DNA of 64,000 nucleotides. It comes from Kappaphycus alvarezii (Eukaryota; Rhodophyta; Florideophyceae; Gigartinales; Solieriaceae). The translations under genes were made by a program, and so were the position numbers. Positions 43,327 to 53,927 of this stretch are shown here, one piece after another (positions within the stretch are counted from its first letter, which is position 1; every line of letters starts with the position of its first letter). The stretch is taken from contig NADL03000601.1 of the NCBI GenBank assembly GCA_002205965.3, positions 124,001 to 188,000 of the forward strand, read 5' to 3'. Below the pieces are notes generated by a model that saw only the letters and a list, made by a program, of their open reading frames with translations, was not told where the DNA came from and did not search any database.

Positions 43327-43674
43327 TTGCCTCCTCGGAAGGGAACCTTAAGTCAAGAAGACATCGCAGATTACATTAACATGTGTGCTTCGAAGAAGTG
43401 GCAGTTCCAGACTCTGGTGATGCCATTCAGGTGTTATGGACAATGGATACTGTTCATAGCAAGCCTTAGATATGGTGTTCCAATCAAGCCCTACACGGAG
43501 AAGAGTACTCTTCCTCTTCAAGCATTGGTTACGGTGTTATTCTCTATCCGGAGGGGGATAATTCCGGAAGGGAAGTTCATGAGATTGATTTTCTGCCGTG
43601 TCGAGTACTTCGAAGACACAGCGATGACGATGGTACACATGAAACCCCTTTACTGTCTTGGCGATTCAGTTTGA
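43327..43674 (+). CDS. Gene A, right copy: conserved 115-codon frame
   Basis: The translation is identical to 5088-5435, TTG start after a TGA. The lack of amino-acid change beside the many changes in gene B is the main reason to suspect it is, or recently was, a real coding exon. Confidence 0.4.
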   Translation: MPPRKGTLSQEDIADYINMCASKKWQFQTLVMPFRCYGQWILFIASLRYGVPIKPYTEKSTLPLQALVTVLFSIRRGIIPEGKFMRLIFCRVEYFEDTAMTMVHMKPLYCLGDSV

Positions 43675-43760
43675 ATCAACCAAATGTACTAAGACAGTTT
43701 ACAACAATGGTGGATTATGACCCAGATTGCATTTAGGGTGTGGAAGGATATCAGACAATA

Positions 43761-44644
43761 ATGTCGAAGAAAAAGAAACATTCAGGTAACCGCAATTCCA
43801 GAGAAACAGTTTGCGCAGAAGAGAACATTCGGAAAATCATGGAATCGTACGCGTGCTTGATTATACAAATGGAAACAATGCGATCGGAACTGTCTCCAAA
43901 AAAGTCGCAAATGCAAGCTTTAGAGTCCGGACTGTCTTTGTTATTAAGAGAGCTACAATATGCGAGATCGTTGTTGAGACACTTGTACAGGACTCTTGCA
44001 ACAGTTTTGAAAAACCACTGAAGCAAGGAAAGCTCGAACAACAATCAGGCCTATCAGATACTGTTTTGTTTTGTGACGCATTCATGCAGGGGTGCCTCAA
44101 GGTCAAAGTTGCTTGCATTTTAAATCAGTTTTCAGCAGTAGCGCTTCTAACACGAAAAATGGTACCATTCGAAGACGCATTGCATTTGTATCCGATTTTC
44201 TCCCAAACGCAATCGCCATCGGAAAGTAGTGCATTGTTCACAATGCAGTTCTCCCATTTTTCCATGCTTTGTGACTGTATAAGTATTCACTCAGTTCATA
44301 ACCGGTTGAACCTTTTCCGAAAGTGTGCAAAGGGTACAGAAGGAGAAATAATAATAGTATGGGAAATTACGTGTGCAGTAAGTAAAAGACCGACCCATCA
44401 CTGTTCTTTCTCGGTGCAAGCTCCAACCACGGGTATATTCCGACAATACCTGGGTCCGATGGTATCAGAGATGATGAGGAACATGATTTCAATCGTTCCG
44501 CCTGGACGTCTTGTAGGAAAAGTAGGGAATAGAACAATACAGACAGGAAATACAAATGTCGTTCTAGTCTCCAACAACTTCATCAAGCTTGTTCATAGGA
44601 CCCTGAAGATTGCCCCGGAAATGGGGCGTACAACTTCTTCTTGA
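43761..44644 (+). CDS. Gene B, right copy: two overlapping open frames
   Basis: The ATG at 43761 opens a lysine-rich, coiled-coil-like frame of 86 codons (MSKKKKHSG, then leucine-rich), ending at 44021. A second frame is open for 277 codons from 43811 to 44644. In the left arm the first frame is shorter because a CAA is TAA there. No family recognised. Confidence 0.35.
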
Positions 44645-45360
44645 TTCGCTGGAAGCGAGCCCCAGACTTGTGGAGGGGTTCGTAGTGTAATCTTCGACAG
44701 GATGGTACCGTCCATGTTTTTCTCGAGATAAGCCTCCCCTTCGTTCAAACTCATGGTCGAGATCTTTGTATTGATTTAGGCGGGAATGCCCATTATGAAT
44801 TTGTAGTCGCGAATGTGCTGGTAGATGGTACTAAGGCTGTTATAGTATAACGGTCCCATCTTTCTGTTTCAAAATCTCACAATCTGTGTCCAGAATCATG
44901 AACATAGACCGTATACCCTATAGGGTCGAACTACACAAGGTTCTATCAAATGAGAAACTGCGATGATTCAAAGTGGTCGGTATCCATCAATTGCACTTAC
45001 CTGAAGCATGCGTTAGGATAGCGAAGTTCTACTCGGTCTACACCGATATTCGATGCGTGAATAATACACTTACCTCTCAGACTAAACTTTTGCGTGTGAA
45101 GTACTGCACAGGAGTTTTTGCAGACTCGTATCTTGGGGTTGAGAGATTTAGTCGGTTGGAAAGTGCAGAATGGTTTAATGAAAATAAAATTTTAAATCTT
45201 CCGTCTCTATTGGCTCAGATCATTAAAAATAATGCTGACAAACAGTAACTCCTATTGAATTTATTTGGGCATTATTTTTGACACTTTTCAATTTTATTTT
45301 TAATTGTCAAGTAAAGAACTGAGTACGTTGTGTACACCGATTGTTCCTGTGGTTATTTTG

Positions 45361-46110
45361 AGGACATTGAGTTGTGCGTCGACCCTTTTGCCTGCTTTAG
45401 CTGCAACTGAAGTCCTCATCGATAGGCGCCACCGGTCCGGCCCTATCCGTCTGCTTCTTCACGGACAGCGATAGCTCGGCGAACTGACCAGCAAGCTGAT
45501 CGGCCATGTTTTCGAGCTTCTGTGTGTCCCTCTCGCGAACTTCCAGCCGCTGCAGAACATTCTTCGGGGCGACAGGCGCTTCCGATCCTTGTCGGGTGGT
45601 TCTAAAAAATGCCTTCTGACCAATAAAAAAGTCTCCCGTCGCCTTTTTCAGTCAATCACAGTCTAATGAGGCCCATTACATCACGATCTTCGCCAGATCC
45701 GAATGTCCCGTGACGGCTTTTCGAAGAACCTGAACGACGCCGCATCATTGAAGCCCACCCTCCGGTATAGGGCGCCAATCCTTGCTAATGAGTCGCTTAG
45801 GTCCTCTATCTCTAAATCGACGGCCACGGCCTCGTTAACTTCTTCCTTCAGGTTGATTTATTCGACATGAGAAACTTGCCTTTTACGACGTCATACTTCT
45901 GAGTCTTCTCGATAAGGGCTCCACCCTGCGCGAAATTTTCATAGTAACATTCAAATGACTTCCTCTCCAGATGGCAAAGAATCTAGAGAGCCTTTTCAGC
46001 GTCGCTTTTGCCGCTCGACGCGACATTTTCGTACACAAAAAGGGAGCGCGAAACGTCGGACGACGGGGATCCGTCAAAAGAGACAGGGGTGGATTGTTGT
46101 TGTTCATCAT
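45361..46110 (-). pseudogene. Diverged gag relic related to element A
   Basis: Read leftward from about 46110: a KTQKYDVVKGKF segment, then DLSDSLARIGALYRRVGFN (compare DLLSSLVYLFDLYEKAGFN in Gag A), a coiled-coil-like LEVRERDTQKLENMADQ, then a degraded zinc knuckle whose spacing and following NNHRNNRC match NPHRNTRC after Gag A's knuckle. Stops and shifts are frequent. It ends about 50 bases from the outer-arm edge, so the palindrome may have been inserted in or beside this gag. Confidence 0.55.
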
Positions 46111-46836
46111 GCTCTACCTTGGATGCGGTACCATGAAATGCTTGTCCGTTTACTTCCTACTCGGGCAGAGCTTAACTTTCCCTTTCTTTTTACGTACTCT
46201 AATCATCCCCCTGCTTCCCTTTTGAATGCCGCCAAGATAGCTGCAGCATACAGTAGCGAGCTTTTCTGGGCCTCGGGACACCTTTCCCGCCAACAAAGTC
46301 ATCAGAACGAGAACACACCGACACATTTACACGATCTGGTCTTCTCTGTCGAACGCTATCGCGCCCCGTACACTTGTGCACGTGGCCGACGTGGAGCACC
46401 CGGTTAACACTTTGCTAGCAACATGCTAGAGAATCTCCAGTCGTCGGCTCAACGGGTTTTCGTACCCGTTGGCCCCGTAAAATCGATCCCACCCATACGT
46501 GGGGCCAAATTAGTCGCTGAACCAGCAAATTTCAACCGCCGTTGAACTGTACTCAAACATGCGGATTTGGCATCAGTTCAACGGGGTTTGAAACTTTTCT
46601 GTTCCAAATGAGGTGCAAACGATGAACAAAGCGCGTGCCTCCGGGTTCACCAGGCTCACTTCTGCACGAACCATCCCCTTGACGAACTTGAAACTGACAA
46701 ACCAGGCCTACAAATCACGCGAACACAAAGCTTTGAATAAGTAAGATCTACGTCCTCCTTCAATCTACATGCGCCCCCCTTCACTATACCTAGCTATCCC
46801 TTTCCCGCAGTGAACAATACGACTGCAGCCAAAGAC
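46111..46836. other. No gene supported
   Basis: Short frames only. Probably 5' sequence of the gag relic's element and the promoter side of the SANT-like gene. Confidence 0.3.
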
Positions 46837-47073
46837 ATGCACGCATGCTTACTCGCGCCCATTTCCCGCGCTTGGCTAGCAGAAAGCCCGCCAAATCTGT
46901 TCAATCGCGAAGAGAAAAGTGCAAAAGCGCGGAAACCTTCAATTCAAACATCGCAGAAAAGTGCGGTAGCGAAACGTTCACACAAAGCCGAGGAAAACTC
47001 TGATTTCAAGGTCCGGACGACAAACATGGGAAGTGGAAAATCTTGGGCCTCCGAAGAAAATGTTTGGGCATGC
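46837..47073 (+). pseudogene. SANT-like gene, 5' fragment (split by element B)
   Basis: From the ATG at 46837 the frame gives a basic Lys/Ser-rich leader and then MGSGKSWASEENVWAC at its end, a pattern like the first helix of Myb/SANT DNA-binding domains. It stops against the LTR of element B. The continuation lies beyond B at 53928. Such genes accompany PIF/Harbinger transposases and bring them to DNA. A Harbinger transposase lies downstream in the opposite direction (55914-56962). Confidence 0.5.
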
Positions 47074-47590
47074 TGTGGGGGTTTGGGCGCACAAGAGGTA
47101 ATCGATGGTTGAACTGATGGCTAATGCTTCCGGTAAACAGACCGGAGCTTCAGACCAGATTTTATATAGAAAAAGTACTATACGACAACAATGGTAAACT
47201 GTAGGCAGACGATGCTAAATTCAAAGGTGTTGTAGAGGAACGGCCCTAAAGCAACGAAACTAAAAGGTTTTGAAGATTAATGTAGAGACTATCGGGGAGG
47301 TTGACAGCAGTAAAAATCATGGCAAAGTTCCATTGGTCCAATTGGCAAGAATACATAAAGTAATTGCTGATTGGTGAGGTGGGAGAAGTTTCGAGAACCA
47401 CGCGAGATCGCAACAATGGCTTCATTTGATTGCCTCGGCACGGGGTGGTATGGGTCTTGTGTTTTACGCTGATGTCTGGGTACAGTGCACAAGCTGCACT
47501 GATGTCCTGGTACAGTGTAAATCTCGGTAAAAGTTACTGGCGGGATACTTTCAGTGTACTTTAGGGGATTTTGGGGGCACAATCGTTACA
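47074..47590 (-). repeat. 3' LTR of element B
   Basis: Minus strand TGTAACGATTGTGCC...CAAACCCCCACA, 517 bp, preceded by a purine-rich tract (AGTGGGGATTTA at 47591-47602). Confidence 0.85.
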
Positions 47591-47619
47591 TAAATCCCCA
47601 CTACGAAGAATAAGCGCCC

Positions 47620-48080
47620 CGATTCTTGTATCTGTATAGCAGGTCTTCGTAATGCTTGAGATCCTTCTCTGATAGCCATGAGTTCTCGTGGTCTGCATAT
47701 CCTTTCCATTTAATGAGATATTTGGTTTTTCCGTGTTGTTTCTTGTGACTGAGAATGGTTTCGACCTCTTATTCTTCTTGTCCATCTTGAACCTGTATCG
47801 GTGGTGGTGGCGGAGTTTCTCGATCAAACTTATCTTTAAAGTACGGCTTGAGGAGACTAGCATGGAAAACATTGTGAATTCCTCTATCGATCATTGGTTG
47901 GGAAAGAATTAAACGGTACGTAACTCCGTTTATATCCTCATATATTTCGAATGGCCCACAATACTTCGGGTTCAGTTTTCGAGATCCTGCACCATCTTCA
48001 TGAGTGAGGTTTTTTGTGGACAACCAGACTTTGTCACCAACTTTATACAAAGAAGGTCTTCTACTTCTGTTGAAATACAA
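47620..48080 (-). pseudogene. Integrase C-terminus and chromodomain of element B
   Basis: 48080-47769 gives the post-integrase domain (YKVGDKVWLSTKNL, LNPKYCGPFEIYE, VFHASLLKPYF), a stop at about 47767, and then in the same frame a chromodomain: EVETILSHKKQHGKTKYLIKW, WKGYADHENSWLSE and a DLKHYEDLL helix. Chromodomains of this class direct integration to particular chromatin in other species. The single stop separates it from integrase. Confidence 0.8.
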
Positions 48081-48128
48081 GGCAGTGGACTCATTTGATT
48101 TTTTAATTTGTTCTTGGGCTTTTTTCAG

Positions 48129-48900
48129 TTATTCTTGCATGTTTTTGACGAACTGTGCTGCAGCAGGGTTGTCTGCGGAGAGTACGTCCAAAGGGACAGT
48201 TTTAGGGTGGATTCTATAATTGAGGAAGAACGGAGAGATTGTTGTAGTGGCATTAATAGATGAGTTGTAAGCAACTTCGAAGTCTACCAAGTATTTGTCC
48301 CAATCCGACTTGTCGAAGCTAACAAAAGAACGAATCATTTCTTCGATCTTTCTGTTCATAATCTCAGATTTTCCATCTGTTTGTGGGTGAAACGCTGAAG
48401 AAGGGGATATCTTGGTGCCTAGAAGGTGGAACAGACTCTTCCAAAACCTGCTCATAAAAATAGAGTCCCTATCACAAATGATATTCGTCTTAATTACGTG
48501 GTTTCTGTAGACATAATCCTTGAACAGCCTGGAAGTTGAAGGAGCATCTATTTTAGGCTTGTTTGGTATAATGCTGATCATCTTTGATAATCTGTCAACG
48601 ACAGTTAAGATGCCATTGTTTCCTTTAGTTGACCTTGGAAGGGGTGTAATAAATTCCATCGTTATGTGATTCCATTTGGTTTTCGGTGGATCAAGAGGTT
48701 GTAAAAGACCTGCGGATTTCTGATTAGATGGTTTGTCCCTTTGGAAGTGACAAGAACGAACGTCCCGAAGGAAATCAGCACGTACTTTTTCCAGTAAAAC
48801 TTCGGTGATATTCTATTGATTTTTTTGGATATTCCCAAGTGTCTAGTATTTGGAGTCGAGTGGTAGTCATGCGACAACTTGACTTTAAACGTTCCTTCCG
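48129..48900 (-). pseudogene. Integrase of element B
   Basis: The zinc-binding N-terminal region (HDYHSTPNTRHLG) is at about 48880-48820. The core frame 48659-48129 shows TVVDRLSKM (first Asp), ICDRDSIFMS (second Asp) and GKSEIMNRKIEEM (Glu), followed by VAYNSSINATT. The core is open. The zinc part is in another frame. Confidence 0.8.
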
Positions 48901-48997
48901 GTATGCATATTTTTCTGTGTCTTAACTAAAGCGATCCCTTTCTTTCGAAAGATGCTTTCGGATCTTTGTATTCGTCTTTGAAGCTTTCATCTAGGTG

Positions 48998-49620
48998 TTA
49001 GTCTTTTCCAAGATCTTCGAGATCGGATGATTCAAAAAACGTAATAGAAATATTGTTTGATTCTGAAGATTTCTTCATTATTACTTCTTGGAGTAGCTCT
49101 TTGTTTCGATGGTAGGGTGAGGGTACATTCTGCGGTTGTATTGAGAGGTAATCGGCAACTATATTTGATTTCCCGGAGATGTGTATAATCTTGAAATCAA
49201 AGTCAACTAATCTTTCCAACCATCTAACCTGTCTCTGTGACAGATTATCTTGTGTATCGAGGTATCTCAAGGGTAGTAGTCAGAATGAACAGTGAAAAAG
49301 TTCCCATACAAGTCTGCTCTCAACCACTTTAGGCAATCGACAATGGCCAATAGCTCTCTTTCGTGGGCTGCATAATTCTCTTCGGCATCATTTAAAGTTC
49401 TGGATGCGAAAGAAACTGGTCTTTTGTCTTTCGCGGTTCCTTGTTTCAATACAGCACCAATTTCGTATTGGGAAGCATCAGTAGTAACATAGATCGGTAG
49501 ACTTGAATCGAAATTTCGAAGTACTGGGGCGTTGCACAGTATTTTCTTCAGGGTTTGAAATGATTTTTCTTAAGTTTCTGTCCAATGAAAACAAACGTTC
49601 TTTGTCAACTCGGAAAGTGG
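48998..49620 (-). pseudogene. RNase H region of element B
   Basis: 49449-49267 has PVSFASRTLNDAE, YAAHERELLAIV and FFTVHSDYYP. 49270-48998 continues with QRQVRWLERLVDF and HISGKSNIVADYLS. A short overlap and frame change lie between them. The expected TDHQ is HSDYYP here, so the catalytic part is altered. Confidence 0.75.
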
Positions 49621-49628
49621 TTTCGAAA

Positions 49629-50608
49629 TTAAGGAACAACGTTAATGAACCATCTATAATATTTTATAAACCCTAAGAGTGACTGAAGATGTTGTTTGTT
49701 CCAAGGCTTCGTCCATTCCATAACGGCTTTAATCTTGTTGGGATCCACAGAAATTACTTCCTGGCATATGATGTGCCCAAGATACTCTATTTCTTTAACA
49801 ACAAAGACACACTTTGACAATTTCGCGAATAACTTTTCCCTTCTAAGGATCTCCAATACTTCAGCGATTTGTTTCAAATTTTCTTCCCACGTCTTACTAA
49901 ATATAACAATTTCATCCATACGATAACAAAAACATCAAGTACATCTTTAAAAATGTCGTTCGTACGGCCTATGAAAGTTGCTGGGGCATTTGTCAATCCA
50001 AATGGCAATACCAGAAATTCGAAATGTCCATATCGAGTTCTTAATGCCGTGAGTGGTATTGAAGACTCATCCAGTCTGATCTGATGATAGCCTGACCTCA
50101 AGTCTATTTTGGAGAAGTACTTTGATCCTTTGAGCTGATCAAATATATCGTCTATGCGTGTCAGTGGATAACTGTTCTTTAAAGTAAGCCGATTGAGTGC
50201 TCTGTAATCCACACACATCCGCAATGAGCAGTCCTTCTTCGTCACGAAGAGAATTGGGACTCCCCACGGGCTCTTGCTTGGTCTAATGAAATCACTCTCC
50301 AGCAACTCATCTAGCTGCTTGCGAAGTTCCCCTATTTATTTTTCCGAAAGACGGTAGAGACCCTTTTTCTGGGGTTTTGCTTCTTTTTCTAATTCAATCT
50401 TGAAATCATACTTCCTCTTCGGGGGGAGGCCTTTTGGAAGTATGTTTGGGAACAAATCTTCATTCTTGGTAAGTATGTCTTGAATTTCTCCGTAATAGGT
50501 TTCCTTAGAATAGGATTTTGAACTTGGGGGTCTCACAAGTACTGCATATGTCCCATAATTTTTTTCTAAATCAGTGAGTATTGAATTTGCGGAGACGAAA
50601 GAATTCAA
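49629..50608 (-). pseudogene. Reverse transcriptase of element B, frameshifted at the active site
   Basis: 50608-50336 is the N-terminal connector. After a stop, 50305-49874 gives [34 protein letters not shown] and LTNAPATF. The frame shifts at about 49915, where the YxDD motif should be, and resumes as [21 protein letters not shown]-like and LLGFIKYYRWFI to 49629. The catalytic double Asp is disrupted, so the enzyme is dead. Confidence 0.82.
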
Positions 50609-50866
50609 TAGCCTTTCATTGGCAGCAATAAAGTAATTTTCATCCTTATAATTTGTTGAAACTTGATTTTCGGCGGTTTCGATAATCGCTTTATGGGATC
50701 CACACTAGTCTTTCCCAAGTATTGCATCATACCTCTTCAGGGGGCTTATGGTGGAGTACAGTGGTTCGGTGTATTTCTTTATCTGTACGATCACAGGATG
50801 CGGTGTTTCCATTAATTTTTGATCAACACCATTCGCCATTTCGGCAAGTTCTTCTGATTCTTCTGT

Positions 50867-51154
50867 TTAAATCTTATGGTGATCGCAAAATGATTTGCTG
50901 AGGAAATTAACCTCACCGCAGGGGTCGATGAGGATTTTCGCTGGTCCGTTGGAAATAACTACTTTAACAATAAGAAGTCCGCGGTGGTGGCGTTGGAAGG
51001 TTGGGGACGGTGTGGTCCTAACTAGTTGTTTAGATCTTACTGTTGAAACAATGAGATTTCTTTGATCTAGAACTGAATGAGGACCGTCGATCAGTTCTTC
51101 CGGACTTTTGGGCAGTTCTTTGCTATATGTCCTTTCTGTCTGCATCTTAGGCAT
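50867..51154 (-). pseudogene. Protease region of element B
   Basis: The frame ends with VVISNGPAKILIDPCGEVNFLS. A retropepsin DSG or DTG is expected where DPCG stands, so the active site looks altered. It overlaps the end of gag. Confidence 0.5.
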
Positions 51155-52206
51155 AGTCCTTCATGCATGCATCTGTCGCGCTCTTCCTTATCAAGCTTCT
51201 GTAGATTCACATTTGATGGCTCAACACCAGACTTTACATCCACCTTTCCAATTTCCATTGGTACAGGGCCATTATTTCCGGCATATAAACTTCCATTCAG
51301 CAATTTTCCGCCAGATTTGGTATTTCTTAGGGGTTTTGAACGCCTGTACGCAACATCCACTCTTTCTGCATCCCCCAAAAGATCGGAAAGCTTGGTGTAT
51401 TATTTCGTGCATAAGGTTTTCCAAATGTATGGTTTCAGGCCGCGTTAATATCTATCTATTTGATCATTTACTCCAATGTCTTGGATTTCCAATAAGATTT
51501 TGTTAAAATCATCATTAAATGTTGGAAAGTCCTTGACTTGTTTCCAGCAAGCCAGTTTGTCTCGGGCGGTTTTTTCTTTGTTCATCTTCATAAAACGATT
51601 GAGGAGAGCAGCCTTGAATTTCTTCCATGTTTGAATTTCCTTCCCCTCCGCACTCTTTGAATAGACCATCCACCATTCATGAGCATTTCCCGAGAGATAG
51701 CTCAGAGCAATGTTCATAGTAGCTTGCCCATCTGCTTCACCCAGGTAATTCGCCATCTGCACGCACCAGCTTCCGACGGACCCTTTCCCTCCGAAAGATC
51801 CCGGTTTGTTCTTCTCAGGGGCGTCCTTGTTTTCATTTTGACTACTAGAGGTACCAGTATTGATCCTGACGAGAGATAGTTCATTCGCCTTTCCTTGGTT
51901 CATTTTCGCTTTGCCCAGATTCCATCATTTTTCTTCTCTATCTCTAGCACTGCTTACTTGGTGAATACAATGAATTCAATAATTTCGACAATGATTCAAC
52001 ATTTATTCAAACTTCTCTTCGAAGCCGCGAGGCACTTCCAGGACCGAAGACTTTGGGCTTGAGATGGATAGTTCATTCTCGAGGTCTCCTACCTTTTGAG
52101 TAGCATTATTGAGCTTATTCTGCTGCGCTGAGATCTGATTATGGGCCTCTGTCAGCTGACTTTGAAGTTCACTTACAGCTTGAGCGAGAGCCTCTACTTT
52201 TTCCAT
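51091..52206 (-). pseudogene. gag: Gag of element B
   Basis: One frame with several stops. 52206-52003 is a coiled-coil N-terminus (ALAQAVSELQSQL). 51903-51445 is the retrotransposon Gag core (ALSYLSGNAHEWW, FKAALLNRFM, RDKLACWKQ). 51378-51091 ends in a zinc knuckle CLRCRQKGHIAKNC. Stops near 52001, 51445 and 51400 break it. Confidence 0.8.
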
Positions 52207-52300
52207 GGCCTTTTCCTATTGGTTGATGGAGTCACACATGGGGGGTTGGTTTTTTTCCTTTAAATTAAATTTTTCCAATTTGCTCAGCAAGAATCGGTCT

Positions 52301-52366
52301 GCACTGTGACCGAGTTGGCAAGACCAGCAAAACACCAGTGGGAGGTCTCGAATTCGAATCCCAGTC
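52301..52366 (+). other. tRNA-like sequence (possible SINE head) inside element B
   Basis: TGACCGAGTTGG at 52307-52318 resembles an A box and AATTCGAATCC at 52351-52361 resembles a B box, about 32 bases apart, as in polymerase III promoters. Stems are imperfect and no anticodon arm is convincing. It lies antisense to element B between the C2H2 ORF and gag. Confidence 0.25.
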
Positions 52367-52650
52367 GATAACCTGGGAAAGTTGATTTTCTCTGACGTAA
52401 GGGTTTGACGTCAGTCACGTCGGGTGTGCTATAGTAGCCCTCCTTCCGATGCTTTACCAAACGGTTATTTTCCTGTCTAGAGCCTGGCGGCGATACGGAC
52501 TTACAACCCCTACTGCAAGGAACTGGGGAAAACGAGTTTGTAAAGTAGCCACAGCGGGAGGGTGAACACAGCACAAACGAAGTCGGTTGAGAAAGCAACT
52601 TTTGGGGGTTTTTTCCTGTTTGACAAGGATAAATGTATTCAAATACAAGC

Positions 52651-53282
52651 TTACTCAGACTTACGAGCAGTCTCGCGGTGACTACGGCCAAGATGGTGGC
52701 GCTCAAGGTCTGCCTTGCTCGGAACTTCTATCTTGCAAATATTGCAGGTGTGCCTTGTCTTGTCAGCGCGGTGCTGATGCTTGCGGGAACGAAGATGCTC
52801 GAAGTACTGCACACGACCTGTGCAGGAGACTTGACAGTGACGGCAGTGGAAGGGAGACGACCGAGGGATCTTGGTCATTCGAGGCCTCCTGGCAAGCTTT
52901 CGGATACGTTGGTTGGCTGTCCTCTGGATAACGATAGAGGCGGCGTCAGGAAGAACAGGTAGGCCCTTCTTGGAAATCGTAAGCCTAGTAGTCGGTTTGG
53001 CCTTCCTTGACTTGACGGGCCTTGAGCGGGGGATCTCGGGAAGCGCTGGTATCAGTAGAAGGGCCGATAGAAGTACGAAAGTGGGAGGCGGCAGGGTTCT
53101 CGGTTCCTCGATTTCAATCCCCGTCGGTGTCCTTGGTTCTTGACCGTAGCAAAACTTACTTACTTCTCGACGATTTTCCTCGAAAAATCCCTGTAAGTCC
53201 TTCTCATTGTACTCGTCAGGCGACGAGGGGCGGTCCCTGGAAGTCTTTTTATTTTCGGCACTGGGCGTTATCCGGAAGGATC
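52651..53282 (-). CDS. Leader ORF of element B with two C2H2 zinc fingers
   Basis: A frame of about 210 codons is open from 53282 to 52651. The first ATG is at 52878 (MTKIPRSSP). The C-terminal 70 residues hold two fingers: CRHCQVSCTGRVQYFEHL ending RSRKH, and CNICKIEVPSKADLERHH ending LGRSH, both C-x2-C-x12-H-x5-H-like and close to U1-type fingers. The ORF lies between the 5' LTR and gag on the element's coding strand. A good donor (CTC|GTAAGT at 52664) interrupts its end, so it could be spliced to a downstream exon. Fingers of this spacing bind nucleic acid, and a captured host domain is one explanation. Confidence 0.6.
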
Positions 53283-53394
53283 ATGGTAAAAAACAAAATG
53301 TTATTCTCCGCTTGCAATCGGGCAGAAAGGCAAATCTAATAGAGATTTTAACTTACTGTCGGATTGGAACAACTTGCGGTACTGACAAACTTTT

Positions 53395-53408
53395 TGGCGA
53401 TGCTACCA
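53395..53408 (-). promoter_or_regulatory. Primer-binding site of element B
   Basis: Minus strand TGGTAGCATCGCC starts two bases after the LTR. The first eight bases, TGGTAGCA, resemble initiator-Met tRNA complements used by many Ty3/gypsy elements. Confidence 0.55.
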
Positions 53409-53410
53409 GA

Positions 53411-53926
53411 TGTGGGGGTTGGGCGCACAAGAGGTAATCGATGGTTGAACTAATGATTGATGCTTCCGGTAAACAGGCCGGAGCTTCAGACCAGGGTTTA
53501 TATAGAAAAAGTACTATACGACAACAATGGTAAATTGTAGGCAGACGATGCCAAATTCAAAGGTGTTGTAGAGGAACGGCCCTAAAGCAACGAAACTAAA
53601 AGGTTTTGAAGATTCATGTAGAGACTATCGGGGAGGTTGACAGCAGTAAAAATCATTGCAAAGTTTCATTGGTCCAATTGGCAAGAAGACATAAAGTAAT
53701 TGCTGATTGGTGAGGTGGAAGAAGTTTCGAGAACCACGCGGGATCGCAACAATGGCTTCATTTGATTGGCTCGGCACGGGGTGGTATGGGTCTTGTGTTT
53801 TACACCAGTGTCTGGGTACAGTGCACAAGTTGCACTGATGTCCTGGTACAGTGTAAATCTCGGTAACGGTTACTGGCGGGATACTGTCAGTGTACTTTAG
53901 GGGATTTGGGGGGCGCAATCGTTACA
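53411..53926 (-). repeat. 5' LTR of element B
   Basis: TGTAACGATTGCGCC...CCAACCCCCACA, 516 bp, nearly identical to 47074-47590. Confidence 0.85.
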
Positions 53927-53927
53927 C

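Larger units (their letters stand above)
40337..45310 (-). repeat. Right arm of outer giant inverted repeat
   Basis: Reverse-complement partner of 3449-8433. It carries gene C (40630-42707, -), gene A (43327-43674, +) and gene B (43761-44644, +). Confidence 0.9.
47074..53926 (-). mobile_element. Element B: chromovirus (Ty3/gypsy with chromodomain)
   Basis: A complete minus-strand element of 6853 bases with near-identical LTRs (53411-53926 and 47074-47590). Order: leader with a C2H2 ORF, gag, protease, RT, RNase H, integrase, chromodomain. The flanking five bases are CATGC and CAAGC, one mismatch from a target duplication. LTR similarity indicates recent insertion, yet coding frames have stops and an RT frameshift, so the copy was probably mobilised by proteins from elsewhere or decayed soon after. 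Confidence 0.88.

Noticed and set aside
3449..45310. One giant DNA transposon or integrated virus bounded by long terminal inverted repeats
   Set aside because: No polymerase B, capsid, tyrosine recombinase or viral ATPase is seen. The arms contain other transposons, and no target duplication flanks them.
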